A stretch of 38,470 nt of DNA from Acidobacteriota bacterium (GTDB lineage Bacteria; Acidobacteriota; Terriglobia; Terriglobales; Acidobacteriaceae). The position numbers were made by a program, and so were the translations under genes. The notes under the pieces are model-generated. The model had not been told where the DNA came from. It ran no database searches and worked only from the letters and a program-made list of their open reading frames with translations. Shown here in pieces: positions 13,847 through 21,239 of the stretch. Numbering within the stretch: the stretch's first letter is position 1; every line of letters begins with the position of its first letter. The DNA is taken from the NCBI GenBank assembly GCA_021779935.1, contig JAJXZT010000061.1:82501-120970 (forward strand), written 5' to 3'.

Positions 13847-15016
13847 CTAGTTCGGCGTCGCCAACCCAATCGGCTGGCTATATGCCGAACTATTAAACGG
13901 CGATCCGCTTGCCGCCGTCAGCGTTCCTCCGCTGACTTTGAATACCGAGATGCTTGCCGAGCCCGAATTCCCCACGAACATCAGGTTATTGGCGGCATCA
14001 AAGGCGATGCATGACGGAGCCGTGCCCACCTTCACCGGCGAGTTCGAAGCCGCCGTCAGCGCCCCGCTGCTCGAGTCCATCGTAAACACCGTCAGGTCAT
14101 TCGATCCCCGATCGGCAACGTACAGCGCCCCGCCCGCCGGATTCACGCGAACATACGTTGGCGTCGTCCCGGTCGCATACGCCGGCGTCGACATCGCCGT
14201 AAGCTGCCCGCCGCTCCCGATCGAAAAGCCAAGCACTTCGTTGAGCTGGTCGTCCGTTGCGTAGAGAAACTTGCCGCTCGCATCGGCATCGATCGACGAG
14301 AGGTGTTGACCAGCCGGGAACGGCGATCCCCCGACTGCCGTCAACGTCCCCTTGGTCGCATCGAAGGTGAAGACCGAAATCGCTCCACCCGCGCCGTTGC
14401 CTGCGTCTGCCACAAACAGATTCGTCCCCCGCGCCACCAGTCCTACCGGTGCGACGGCGCCCGTCGAGAAGGGCGACCCTGCGATCTCGGTCAGAGATCC
14501 GTACGTCGGATCAATCGTGTACACCGAGATGTTGTTCGATCCCCGGTTCGCCACAAACAGCAACGTGCCCTTCGAGTCCGTCGCCATGTCCACGGGCGAA
14601 ATGCCGGCGTTGATCGTGATGCTCGCCGTCGTTGTACTCGACGTGCTCGACGGGTTGTTGTTGACGTTGACCAGCCCGCCCGTTGTCTTGCTGACGCTGT
14701 ACTCGTAGATACCGCCATCCAGGGTCGGCCCTGAGTCGTCCGCGACATAAGCAAAGGTCTGCGACGGAGTTATCAGGATGCTCTGCGGGTTCGGGCCCGT
14801 AGCGACGGAACCGCTGCCCAATGTGAGCGCGCCGGAACTGGAAAACTGATACGTGCCCACGCTGGTAGCGCCTTGGGAAACGACAAAGAGATTCTTCCCC
14901 GAGCCGCCTCCCCCGCACGAAACCAGCAGGCCAAGACTTAACAGGACTAGGAGGAAAATAGTGATAAGGACGAAGGATTTACGCAGTGACTGCTTCACCT
15001 GCGGCACAACGGTCAT
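13847..15016 (-). CDS. Beta-propeller lipoprotein (lactonase / YVTN family)
   Basis: About 389 residues from the chosen ATG at 15016, which has GGAG six bases upstream. The frame extends to a TTG at 15046 without a ribosome binding site. A hydrophobic signal segment ends in the lipobox LLVSCGGGG, so the mature protein is probably lipid-anchored at a Cys. The rest is a repeating pattern of about 45-55 residues with SPxxYxVxx-like strands: FAYVADDSG, LLFVANRGSNNISVYTID, NLFVADAGNGAGGAISVFTFD, FLYATDDQLNEV, ALYVADRGSNDLTVFTMD, LMFVGNSGSASISVFKV. This is typical of seven-bladed propellers of the 6-phosphogluconolactonase-like family (PF10282). In secreted members enzyme activity is usually unproven, and a binding role is equally likely. 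It is monocistronic with its own terminator. Confidence 0.85.
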   Translation of the reverse strand: MTVVPQVKQSLRKSFVLITIFLLVLLSLGLLVSCGGGGSGKNLFVVSQGATSVGTYQFSSSGALTLGSGSVATGPNPQSILITPSQTFAYVADDSGPTLDGGIYEYSVSKTTGGLVNVNNNPSSTSSTTTASITINAGISPVDMATDSKGTLLFVANRGSNNISVYTIDPTYGSLTEIAGSPFSTGAVAPVGLVARGTNLFVADAGNGAGGAISVFTFDATKGTLTAVGGSPFPAGQHLSSIDADASGKFLYATDDQLNEVLGFSIGSGGQLTAMSTPAYATGTTPTYVRVNPAGGALYVADRGSNDLTVFTMDSSSGALTAASNSPVKVGTAPSCIAFDAANNLMFVGNSGSASISVFKVSGGTLTAASGSPFNSSAYSQPIGLATPN

Positions 15017-15384
15017 TCGGAACTCCAGGGACGGGCCGGACTCCAATATCAGTTTGGCTGGAACGGCACGGAATCAGCAACAGGCCGGTGCGTAGAGGCA
15101 CCGCACCTCAGAGCCTTAACCCTTACTGGAGGTAAAAAGTTGTGGAGGAAACACCCACACACAGGTGCCCCATGCTCGCGTCCCCTCTGTTGGGCCATAC
15201 CGTGGAGACTGAATCACTGTCACACCCGAATCCGTTGTCCCTTGTCTTCATCCGTGATAATCCGTGCTTATCCGTGGCGATTCTGCTTTTCCGATTCTCC
15301 GATTTTCCGATTTCCCGTTTGCCTCATCCCCACAATCCGCGGCTACTGCTTTTTTGCCGTCAGCTCGTTGCGCGGCCTGATGCG
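15017..15384. other. Intergenic region with hairpin and ATCCGTG repeat
   Basis: A 368-base gap. Near 15087-15107 GGTGCG and CGCACC form a 6-bp stem with a 9-nt loop, in the leader of the propeller gene. At 15246-15310 there is a dispersed repeat with three ATCCGTG units followed by CCGATT-type short repeats. No known riboswitch pattern was recognised. Confidence 0.45.
15246..15310. repeat. ATCCGTG / CCGATT dispersed repeat
   Basis: ATCCGTG occurs three times (from about 15250), spaced by 3-4 bases, followed by repeated TTTTCCGATT-like units. Similar wording is found between genes in many soil bacteria and resembles the CTCTGCG-type repeats at 16690 and 38160-38310 of this window. Confidence 0.5.
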
Positions 15385-16440
15385 CTATTGCGTCCCATTG
15401 GGGATGAAGTGGACAACCGACACGGTGTATGTCATCCCGCCGTCTTCGTCGTCAGGGGTCTCTTCCAGTACGACCGACGTTTGTCCATCGGGGCTGTCCC
15501 AACGAGCTACCTTGTTCGACATCATGGTAGCCAGTCGCGTTCGGAAATTCATCCGTTCAACATAATTCGCCGGGAGAGCCTTTTTCACAAAGCCGTGCAA
15601 TTCATCGAACATCGACGCAGCCCTGAAGATTGCTGGAGACGTGCATTGCAGCGACCAATGGGAATCGTCGGCAGTGTAACCCGCCGGGAAGAGGGCTGAG
15701 GCGACTTCACATGTAGAGTACGGCAACGCAAACGGCAGGCTCGTCTCGTAAGTCGAGTTTACGTTGCCCGACTTGGTGAGCTTAGTGCGGAGTTGGATGA
15801 AGTTCGTCGCAGCTTCCTGCAGTCCCGTGACAATCTCACCATTGAAAGCTTCTGTAATCCGCGTTTGGTCGTCCACCGTGACGCCTCGAGAAAAGATGGC
15901 ATAGTGCGGATTGTTCACGACGTATTTCCGCACCGAGAACGCTATGCCTGTTTCTTGCTGCTCTGTGCCGCTCGCCTTCTTGACGTACGGCGTCGCGACA
16001 ACGCGTTCAGTTGCTGAATGGCGCCATGTGTAGATGGTTGCTCCTGTATCTTTGTCCAGCGCCCCCATCAGCATGTAGCCCGGCGTCGGGCCGAGTGCGC
16101 GGAGTGCCCTTGCGGCAACATCCGAGGCCTCATTGATCGTTGTGCCGTTGGGAAGCAGGACCACGAAGAAGCACTCCCAGTACTCGCGGTCTTGCGGCGT
16201 CGCCAACGAGTGATCGATCCTCCCCTGCGGGATGTTTGGGTCCGTGACTGCATACTCGTCGTAGAACTGGTCCCCATCGGTCCTCTTCCCTTGCAGGGAC
16301 GCGAAATTCGACGGCATCGCGGCAACTGCGATCTTCACGATGTGCGCGATGACTGTGGGTTGCTGCGATGATTGCGCGAACGCCGGAACGGCGAGCGCAA
16401 CCAGGAGGGCAAGGACCGCGTGGCCGAAGGCCTTCCTCAT
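15385..16440 (-). CDS. Secreted protein of unknown function
   Basis: About 351 residues from the ATG at 16440, which follows GGGGGA at 11 bases. An in-frame GTG nine codons earlier has no better site. A classic signal peptide is visible (MRKAFGHAVLALLVALAVPAFAQ, cleavage after AFA), so the protein is exported. The body is mixed alpha/beta with no motif that I recognise. Notable are two cysteines far apart in the mature part (in YWECFF and in STCEVA, with another in LQCTSP) and a Asp/Glu-rich segment EETPDDEDGG near the end, before a final strand TYTVSVVHFIPNG. There is no clear operon partner, since the next gene upstream is 339 bases away. A role in the periplasm or outside the cell is all that can be said. 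Confidence 0.7.
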   Translation of the reverse strand: MRKAFGHAVLALLVALAVPAFAQSSQQPTVIAHIVKIAVAAMPSNFASLQGKRTDGDQFYDEYAVTDPNIPQGRIDHSLATPQDREYWECFFVVLLPNGTTINEASDVAARALRALGPTPGYMLMGALDKDTGATIYTWRHSATERVVATPYVKKASGTEQQETGIAFSVRKYVVNNPHYAIFSRGVTVDDQTRITEAFNGEIVTGLQEAATNFIQLRTKLTKSGNVNSTYETSLPFALPYSTCEVASALFPAGYTADDSHWSLQCTSPAIFRAASMFDELHGFVKKALPANYVERMNFRTRLATMMSNKVARWDSPDGQTSVVLEETPDDEDGGMTYTVSVVHFIPNGTQ

Positions 16441-16779
16441 GATGTGTTGTATCCCCCGCGTTGACACGTATCGAGGCCCGGCCCCCGCCGCATAGCTTGC
16501 TCAGGCTACCTGTGCCCGCGCCGGATAAGTCGGCTGCCATCCGTCAACCCCGATTGGCCATCATCATCCGGCAACCCATTCCTCTCCGCAATGCGACCTT
16601 CGCGCCATGTCTCCCCGTGATCCACGGCCACCCGGGGGTGGCCCATGCAAGCCGCAGTTGCTTGCATGGGAACCCGGCACCCCCTCCGCGCATCCCTGCG
16701 CCCTCTGCGTTCATCTTTCGTTTCCGCTTTTCGAATTCGAAAATCCGGCAATTCATAAATTCGAAAATCTACTCGTCAA
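16441..16779. other. Intergenic region carrying composite repeat
   Basis: A 339-base gap between two minus-strand genes. Its right half (16634-16775) is one copy of the composite repeat described separately. Several short frames cross it but they follow the repeat and are not supported as genes. Confidence 0.55.
16634..16775 (+). repeat. Composite repeat, copy 1 (hairpin + CTCTGCG + TTCGAAAATC)
   Basis: In order: GGGGGTGG, an 11-bp hairpin CCCATGCAAGC / GCTTGCATGGG (16642-16652, 16660-16670), a spacer, CTGCGCCCTCTGCGTTCATC (from about 16689), then AT-rich TTTTCGAATTCGAAAATC and a second TTCGAAAATC. The second copy lies inverted at 38230-38360 and has the same order of parts. Confidence 0.7.
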
Positions 16780-17682
16780 TCAGCTCTTCTTCCCGGTCAG
16801 CTCGTTGTACAGCGTGTCGATCCATGCGTCCGAGTTGATGAAGCTTCCCGACCACTTTTGCCACGGCTCCATGATCTTCTCCTGCTTCATCTGCTCGACC
16901 GTCTTGCCTTCCTTGATCGCCTTCTGCACCGCCGCCCGCGTCTGCTCCAGCATGGTCACATAGTCCTTCAGGTCCTGCAGCGTTGAGAGATGCCCGTGGC
17001 CGGGGATGATCTTCACGTCCGCCGGCAGTTTCGGGATCATCGACTTGAACTCCGCGATCGTCCCCTCCACGCTGCCGCCCGCATTTAGATCGATAAATGG
17101 GAATCCATACGTCACAAACGTATCGCCCGTCGCCACCACGTGTTCCTTCGGGAAGAACACCACGCTATCGCCGTCTGTATGGGCGTGCGGATAGTGCACC
17201 ACCTTGATGTCGTCGCCATTCATGTGCAGGTCCACTTCTTTCGTGAACGTCATCTGCGGCAGCATGTCCGGCGCGGCCGGCTTGTTCTCGTGGATCACCT
17301 TCGTGATATACCCCGTCGGTCCGCCTTCCGCCAGCCGCTTGCGTACGTTCTCCTGCGCGATCAGCGTCGCAATCTTCCCCCAGTACGGATCCCCGCTCGT
17401 ATGGTCGAAGTGATAGTGCGTGATGATCACGAACTTCACCGGTTTGTCGCTCACTGTCTTCAGTTCCGCCTGGATCTTCTCCGCCAGGGGCATGAACTCG
17501 TCGTCCACCATCACGATGCCGTCGTCTCCCACCGACGCCGTGATGTTGCCGCCTGCCCCTTGCAGCATGTAGACGTTGCCCGACACCTTCTGCATCTTCA
17601 CTTGCACTTTGCTGAAATCGGTTTGCGCGGCACACAACGACGCCGCCATCGCTACACACAGCACGACCAGACCCTTGCGCAT
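16780..17682 (-). CDS. Secreted metallo-beta-lactamase-fold hydrolase
   Basis: A 300-residue exported protein with signal peptide (about 1-19, ending CAAQ). The MBL fold carries the zinc motif HYHFDH (89-94), a further His in HYPHAHTDGD (163-172), the bridging Asp in TGDTF (185-189) and a C-terminal His in IPGHGH (226-231). The set resembles class B3-like or quinoprotein-relay SoxH-type MBL proteins. Those hydrolyse various esters, lactones or beta-lactams, so a specific substrate cannot be assigned. The mature domain is about 280 residues, a normal length. The start has AAGGAA five bases upstream. It is transcribed alone. A dyad GGTTACC / GGTAACC (17782-17799) lies about 100 bases upstream, inside a possible promoter. 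Confidence 0.88.
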   Translation of the reverse strand: MRKGLVVLCVAMAASLCAAQTDFSKVQVKMQKVSGNVYMLQGAGGNITASVGDDGIVMVDDEFMPLAEKIQAELKTVSDKPVKFVIITHYHFDHTSGDPYWGKIATLIAQENVRKRLAEGGPTGYITKVIHENKPAAPDMLPQMTFTKEVDLHMNGDDIKVVHYPHAHTDGDSVVFFPKEHVVATGDTFVTYGFPFIDLNAGGSVEGTIAEFKSMIPKLPADVKIIPGHGHLSTLQDLKDYVTMLEQTRAAVQKAIKEGKTVEQMKQEKIMEPWQKWSGSFINSDAWIDTLYNELTGKKS

Positions 17683-17781
17683 AAGATTTCCTTTCAGGAT
17701 GGAACTTTGTTAACGAAGTACGATAACGCCAAATTCACTTTTTGCACGGAAAAAGCGAACCTGTTCCAAGCATGACTTCCC

Positions 17782-17808
17782 GGTTACCTGGCGGTAACCA
17801 GTCAGTCA
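17782..17808 (-). promoter_or_regulatory. Dyad near possible promoter of MBL gene
   Basis: GGTTACC (17782-17788) and GGTAACC (17793-17799) form a 7-bp inverted repeat with 4-base centre. On the minus strand it begins five bases after a -35-like TTGACT (17808-17803). It could be an operator, or a weak hairpin ending the gene at 17838; there is no U-tract. Confidence 0.3.
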
Positions 17809-17837
17809 ATAGGTTCCGTTACTCTTTTGCTACTGGC

Positions 17838-19280
17838 TTAGTATCGTCTTGGAGGCGTGTCGAACACCTTCGTCATATCGTAAGGCGATACTTTGTAGAT
17901 CACAAAACTCGTTCCTTCCGGCCGAATATTGCGAAAAACGAAGTCCGCCCGCCCGTCTCCATCCGCATCCACTGCGTCCACCAGTCGCAACGCCGGAAAC
18001 GTCTCCAAGTCCAGCGGATCGCTCACTTCCGCGAAGATCGTGTTCACAATTCCATCCGCACTTTCTCGCAAAACCACCGTGACCGAATACGACCGCTGTA
18101 GCGCCGGAGCCGCGCTGGCAGCGGCTTCCGTGGCCATCGCGGCTTTCTCCGCCGCGTTGCCTTCCACCCATCCGCCCGTCTTCGCCGGTTGTTTTTTTGT
18201 TGCTTGCGTGACTGGCGCGGGAGCAGGAGTATACGTCGCCGTGAAGACAACTTCGGGCGAATTGCTGTAGTCGAGATCGTACGCGCGCACCGCGATATCC
18301 GTCAGCGGAATGTCTCCCTTTGCCGGGAGCGTGAAGTGCCGCAACGGTGCGGCCTTGCGCAGTGCGGCAATCGCGACCTTCCTCGCGTCAGCCGTCAATT
18401 TTTCTTTTTCCGCATCGGTCCACTCATATCCCAACGGACGATGTTCCATCGGATTCGGATCGGAAACAGCAACCATGTATGTGCGCGGGCCAATAATCTT
18501 ATCGGATTCTTCAGCCTTATCCTTGTCCCCAGGCCCACCCCGCGTCAGTCGTGGACGATTCGGATCATCTTCCTCAACCTGTTCGTTGGACCCCACGGAT
18601 TCCGCTGCCGGTTCCGTCGCTGGCCGGTGCAGATGTGGCCGGTCCGGATCATCCGTGTCCGGTGGAGGCGTGTCTTTCTTCGCGTCTTTGTCGGTCGGTG
18701 ATTTGTCGACCGTCGTGTCGCTCACACGGCCAGTCTTGGGATCAATCTTTACGTGCAGTTCTCCGCCCGACGTATCTCCAGTCTGTTGCCCTGAAGAAGA
18801 CGCAGTTGTGGTCGTTGGCTTGGCCGTGGTCTGCGGTGTCTGCAGGATTGGTTTTCCGGTATCAGAAAATGTGGCGGTCGACTGGGTGTGCAGCACCGGT
18901 TTCTTCTCGGCGGCAAGCACCGTCGGCTTCCAGAAACCTTCGCCCCACCAGGCGGCCCCCATTTGACGCGCACCATGCACCGTAAAGCGTCCGACCGGTG
19001 TGCCGGCATTCAGCGCTTCGTAAAGCGTGTCGGAATAAAGTGCCAGTGGGACCGGATTCGATTGATAAAACGTCGCGTCATAGTATTTGCCTTCGTACCA
19101 GAGACTAACCGGAATCAGGCGTGCGCCACCATGGGCGCCGACCTCCAGCACGGCAACTGCGCGGGGCCCTTTGTGTTGCTGGGGAGCACGATACTGCGCC
19201 CAGCCAGAGATCGCGAAAGTCAGCGCCGCCAACACTACCATGGCGCGAAAAGCCAAATTGCTGTATAGATTTGTCTTCAT
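17838..19280 (-). CDS. Secreted protein of unknown function with low-complexity middle
   Basis: About 480 residues from the ATG at 19280 (MKTNLYSNLAF), chosen because a signal peptide follows directly (hydrophobic MVVLAALTFAISGWAQ). The frame is open to 19340, but that would run into the divergent peroxiredoxin. The N-terminal part (about 30-120) has beta-rich sequence including ARLIPVSLWYEGKYYDATFY, which looks like a ligand or protein-interaction domain. A Pro/Thr/Asp-rich unstructured region spans about 130-250. The C-terminal part (about 250-480) has strands such as SPEVVFTATYTP, RSYSVTVVLRE and DADGDGRADFVFRNI, the last reminiscent of a calcium-binding FG-GAP/dockerin-like DxDxDGxxD loop. 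No enzyme motif is seen. Its start codon overlaps that of the divergent gene. Confidence 0.72.
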   Translation of the reverse strand: MKTNLYSNLAFRAMVVLAALTFAISGWAQYRAPQQHKGPRAVAVLEVGAHGGARLIPVSLWYEGKYYDATFYQSNPVPLALYSDTLYEALNAGTPVGRFTVHGARQMGAAWWGEGFWKPTVLAAEKKPVLHTQSTATFSDTGKPILQTPQTTAKPTTTTASSSGQQTGDTSGGELHVKIDPKTGRVSDTTVDKSPTDKDAKKDTPPPDTDDPDRPHLHRPATEPAAESVGSNEQVEEDDPNRPRLTRGGPGDKDKAEESDKIIGPRTYMVAVSDPNPMEHRPLGYEWTDAEKEKLTADARKVAIAALRKAAPLRHFTLPAKGDIPLTDIAVRAYDLDYSNSPEVVFTATYTPAPAPVTQATKKQPAKTGGWVEGNAAEKAAMATEAAASAAPALQRSYSVTVVLRESADGIVNTIFAEVSDPLDLETFPALRLVDAVDADGDGRADFVFRNIRPEGTSFVIYKVSPYDMTKVFDTPPRRY

Positions 19281-19737
19281 GGACGTCAACGACCACGCAC
19301 CTGATTTTAGTCTTCCCGACGAAAACGGTAACACGGTCAAATTGTCGCAGTTTCGCGGGAAAAATGTCGTGCTGTTCTTTTATCCCCGGGCCAACACTCC
19401 CGGCTGAACCATAGAAGCGTGCGGGTTCCGCGACGCATACACAAAACTACAGAAAGCCGGCTTTGTGGTTCTGGGCATCTCTCCTGATACTTCGCCAGCA
19501 CAGAAGAAATTTCAGGAGAAGTACGATCTACCCTACTCCCTGCTGGCTGACTCCGGCAAAAAGGTCGCCGTACTGTTTGATGTATTGAAAGAGAAAAACA
19601 TGTACGGCAAAAAAGTGATGGGAATTGCGCGCACGACTTTCCTGATTGGCCCGGATGGAAAAATTGTGCACGTGTTTCGCAACGTCAAGCCGGAAGGCCA
19701 CGCCGAAGAAGTATTGGCATATGCGAAAGAAAAGTAA
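19279..19737 (+). CDS. bcp: Bcp-type peroxiredoxin with probable selenocysteine at the active site
   Basis: A 152-residue thiol peroxidase of the BCP/PrxQ group if the in-frame TGA at 19405-19407 is read as selenocysteine. N-terminal part: NDHAPDFSLPDENGN (4-18), then VVLFFYPRANTPG (30-42). Codon 43, where every BCP has the peroxidatic Cys, is TGA. Directly after come TIEACGFRDAY, with the resolving Cys at 48 (peroxidatic + 5, as in E. coli Bcp), GFVVLGISPDT, KYDLPYSLLADSGKKVA, EKNMYGKKVMGIARTTFLIGPDGKI and a normal end. The frame is otherwise intact and the length matches the family (about 155). A SECIS-like hairpin starts nine bases after the TGA. The enzyme reduces hydroperoxides in the cytoplasm. 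A plain TGC-to-TGA nonsense mutation or sequencing error is the alternative. The ATG overlaps the divergent gene start and has no clear Shine-Dalgarno; a TTG at 19258 is another option. Confidence 0.85.
19405..19436 (+). promoter_or_regulatory. Selenocysteine TGA codon and SECIS-like hairpin
   Basis: TGA is at 19405-19407. A hairpin follows: GCGT (19417-19420) pairs with ACGC (19433-19436) and GCGG (19421-19424) with CCGC (19428-19431), leaving one bulged G (19432) and loop GTT. If the last G-C pair opens, the loop is GGTTC. The first loop G (19424) is 16 bases after the TGA. Bacterial SECIS elements lie just after the UGA, inside the coding region, with a G near the start of a small apical loop about 16-37 bases away. 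This one sits at the near limit of that range. Confidence 0.6.
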
Positions 19738-19752
19738 CCTGCTCCGCTACTT

Positions 19753-19788
19753 AAAGAGGGCACTCGGCACAGATCGAATGCCCTCTTT
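19753..19788. terminator. Bidirectional terminator between convergent genes
   Basis: AAAGAGGGCA (19753-19762) and TGCCCTCTTT (19779-19788) form a perfect 10-bp stem. The A- and T-rich ends serve either direction. It sits between the peroxiredoxin stop (19737) and the convergent glycine-zipper gene stop (19796). Confidence 0.8.
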
Positions 19789-19795
19789 CTAAGAT

Positions 19796-20353
19796 CTACT
19801 TACGGGGAGCCGGGTTGCTGACGGTGAACGTGATCGCCGCCTCTGCTGGAAGAACGACTTCCATTTTCCCGGTTGCGGCCGCTACGCCAGTCCCTGCGGC
19901 GCCTCCAGCCCCTGCGCCAATCAGTGCGCCTTTTCCGCCACCGGCGATTCCGCCGATGATGGCTCCGAGCGCGGCGCCCCCGCCAATCTTTGTTACATTG
20001 CTCTTCTTATGGCTCTTGCCCTCGAAGGTGCGGCGAAGAGTCGATACGGGTGTGCCATTCACGCTGGTCAGACGCAGCGAGAGAATTCCTGGGGTCTTGA
20101 GACGACCGCTGGACTTTGCACTGACGACTGTTCCCTCAACCCGTGCACCTGCCCTGGCGACGACTTTTCCGCGGACGAGAACGTCGCGCTCAAGACTGCC
20201 TTGCCAGCGATCACCGGGTTGCGCATTGGCTGAAGTGATTTGGTTGGTGAGCCGCACGCTGATTTTTGTTCCGGACGGGAAACTGGCGGCCGAGGCAATC
20301 GCGGCGCAAAACATCAGGATGGTTGCGATTCCGAGAAGTTTCTTAAGTCTCAT
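19796..20353 (-). CDS. Exported glycine-zipper protein
   Basis: A 185-residue protein with a clear signal peptide (MRLKKLLGIATILMFCAAIASAA). The mature N-terminal half (about 23-115) is beta-rich: FPSGTKISVRLTNQITS, RGKVVARAGARVEGTVVSA, resembling the small TrbI/VirB10-like or LysM-free beta domain found in many acidobacterial exported proteins. A glycine-rich stretch (about 122-160: GGGAALGAIIGGIAGGGKGA and similar) is a glycine zipper, a membrane-inserting motif common in outer-membrane lipoproteins of the SlyB type. A final strand VVLPAEAAITFTVSNP follows. A role in the outer membrane or periplasm is likely; no activity can be named. It is convergent with the peroxiredoxin and divergent from mpg. 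Confidence 0.75.
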   Translation of the reverse strand: MRLKKLLGIATILMFCAAIASAASFPSGTKISVRLTNQITSANAQPGDRWQGSLERDVLVRGKVVARAGARVEGTVVSAKSSGRLKTPGILSLRLTSVNGTPVSTLRRTFEGKSHKKSNVTKIGGGAALGAIIGGIAGGGKGALIGAGAGGAAGTGVAAATGKMEVVLPAEAAITFTVSNPAPRK

Positions 20354-20538
20354 GGAGTGCTCCTTTAAAACTCAACAATTACAGAACGTTAGGCTACCGG
20401 CAGTAAGCGCAAACAGCCGCTGGTACGCAACACAAATCCTGCCTGGACCGGAGTACTGCTTGAAGGTCTGCCTGTAAGATGCACCAAATACCGCCGTGGC
20501 GAAAGTGAATCGTGCACAAATGAGAGAATCGTTCGTAC

Positions 20539-21201
20539 ATGGGACGACAGGACAAAAGTACACGGCACGCGGTTGTAGCAGGAAGGACGCTCGACCGCAG
20601 TTTTTATGACCGTGATCCGCGCGAGGTAGCGCACGACCTGCTCGGCAAGTTGCTGATTCGACGGGTGGGTTCGCAACTGCTCGTGGGGAGAGTGGTGGAA
20701 ACGGAAGCGTATCTCGGAAAGGACGATCCCGCGGCTCATTCTTATCGCGGGAAGACCGATCGCAACGCCGTCATGTTCGGTCCGCCTGGATTTGCATATG
20801 TCTATTTCATCTACGGCATGCACTTTTGCCTGAACGTCTCCTGCCTGCCGGAGGGGATTGCCGGGGCGGTGTTATTCCGGGCAATGGAACCGGTCAGCGG
20901 GATAGATCGAATGGCGCGCCTTCGCAACGTCGCATTACCGGAGGAACCGCGTCTCTCCTTGTTGCGCACGCTGACGAGCGGTCCCGGACGCATGGCTGCC
21001 GCACTCGATGTCACGCGCCTTCGCGACAACGGAAAAGACCTGACCAACTCACGCAAGTCCGATCTCTGGCTTGCCGACGACGGACATCGCGTCGAGCGCA
21101 TTGTGGCAACCCCTCGCATCGGCATCACCAAGGCCGTCGAGCATCCACTGCGCTACGTCGTTGCCGGCAACCCATACGTCTCCGCCAAGCGCGAACGCTG
21201 A
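20539..21201 (+). CDS. mpg: DNA-3-methyladenine glycosylase, AAG/MPG type
   Basis: A 220-residue base-excision repair enzyme that removes alkylated purines, such as 3-methyladenine and hypoxanthine, from DNA. Family signatures are clear: DLLGKLLIRRVG (33-44), the catalytic region GRVVETEAYLGKDDPAAHS (50-68, with Glu54 the likely general base), RGKTDRNAVMFGPPGFAYVYF (split by motifs, about 70-90), IYGMHFCLNV, GAVLFRAMEP and LTSGPGRMAAALD. The C-terminus RIGITKAVEHPLRYVVAGNPYVS is typical. Length fits the bacterial family (about 190-220). The first 15 residues are not conserved, so a later start is possible. It is a single gene, divergent from the glycine-zipper gene and convergent with panC. 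Confidence 0.93.
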   Translation: MGRQDKSTRHAVVAGRTLDRSFYDRDPREVAHDLLGKLLIRRVGSQLLVGRVVETEAYLGKDDPAAHSYRGKTDRNAVMFGPPGFAYVYFIYGMHFCLNVSCLPEGIAGAVLFRAMEPVSGIDRMARLRNVALPEEPRLSLLRTLTSGPGRMAAALDVTRLRDNGKDLTNSRKSDLWLADDGHRVERIVATPRIGITKAVEHPLRYVVAGNPYVSAKRER

Positions 21202-21239
21202 ACGCAAGTCCTACCCACGCGGGAAGTTCCACAAGAGTT

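Noticed and set aside
15060-15180. Possible riboswitch before the propeller lipoprotein
   Set aside because: A 6-bp hairpin is visible, but the conserved cores of the common riboswitch classes (for example GEMM, cobalamin, TPP) could not be found by eye.
19465-19737. 90-codon frame as a separate gene
   Set aside because: It is the second half of the peroxiredoxin, in the same frame after the TGA; its internal GTG start has no ribosome site and it lacks the active-site half.
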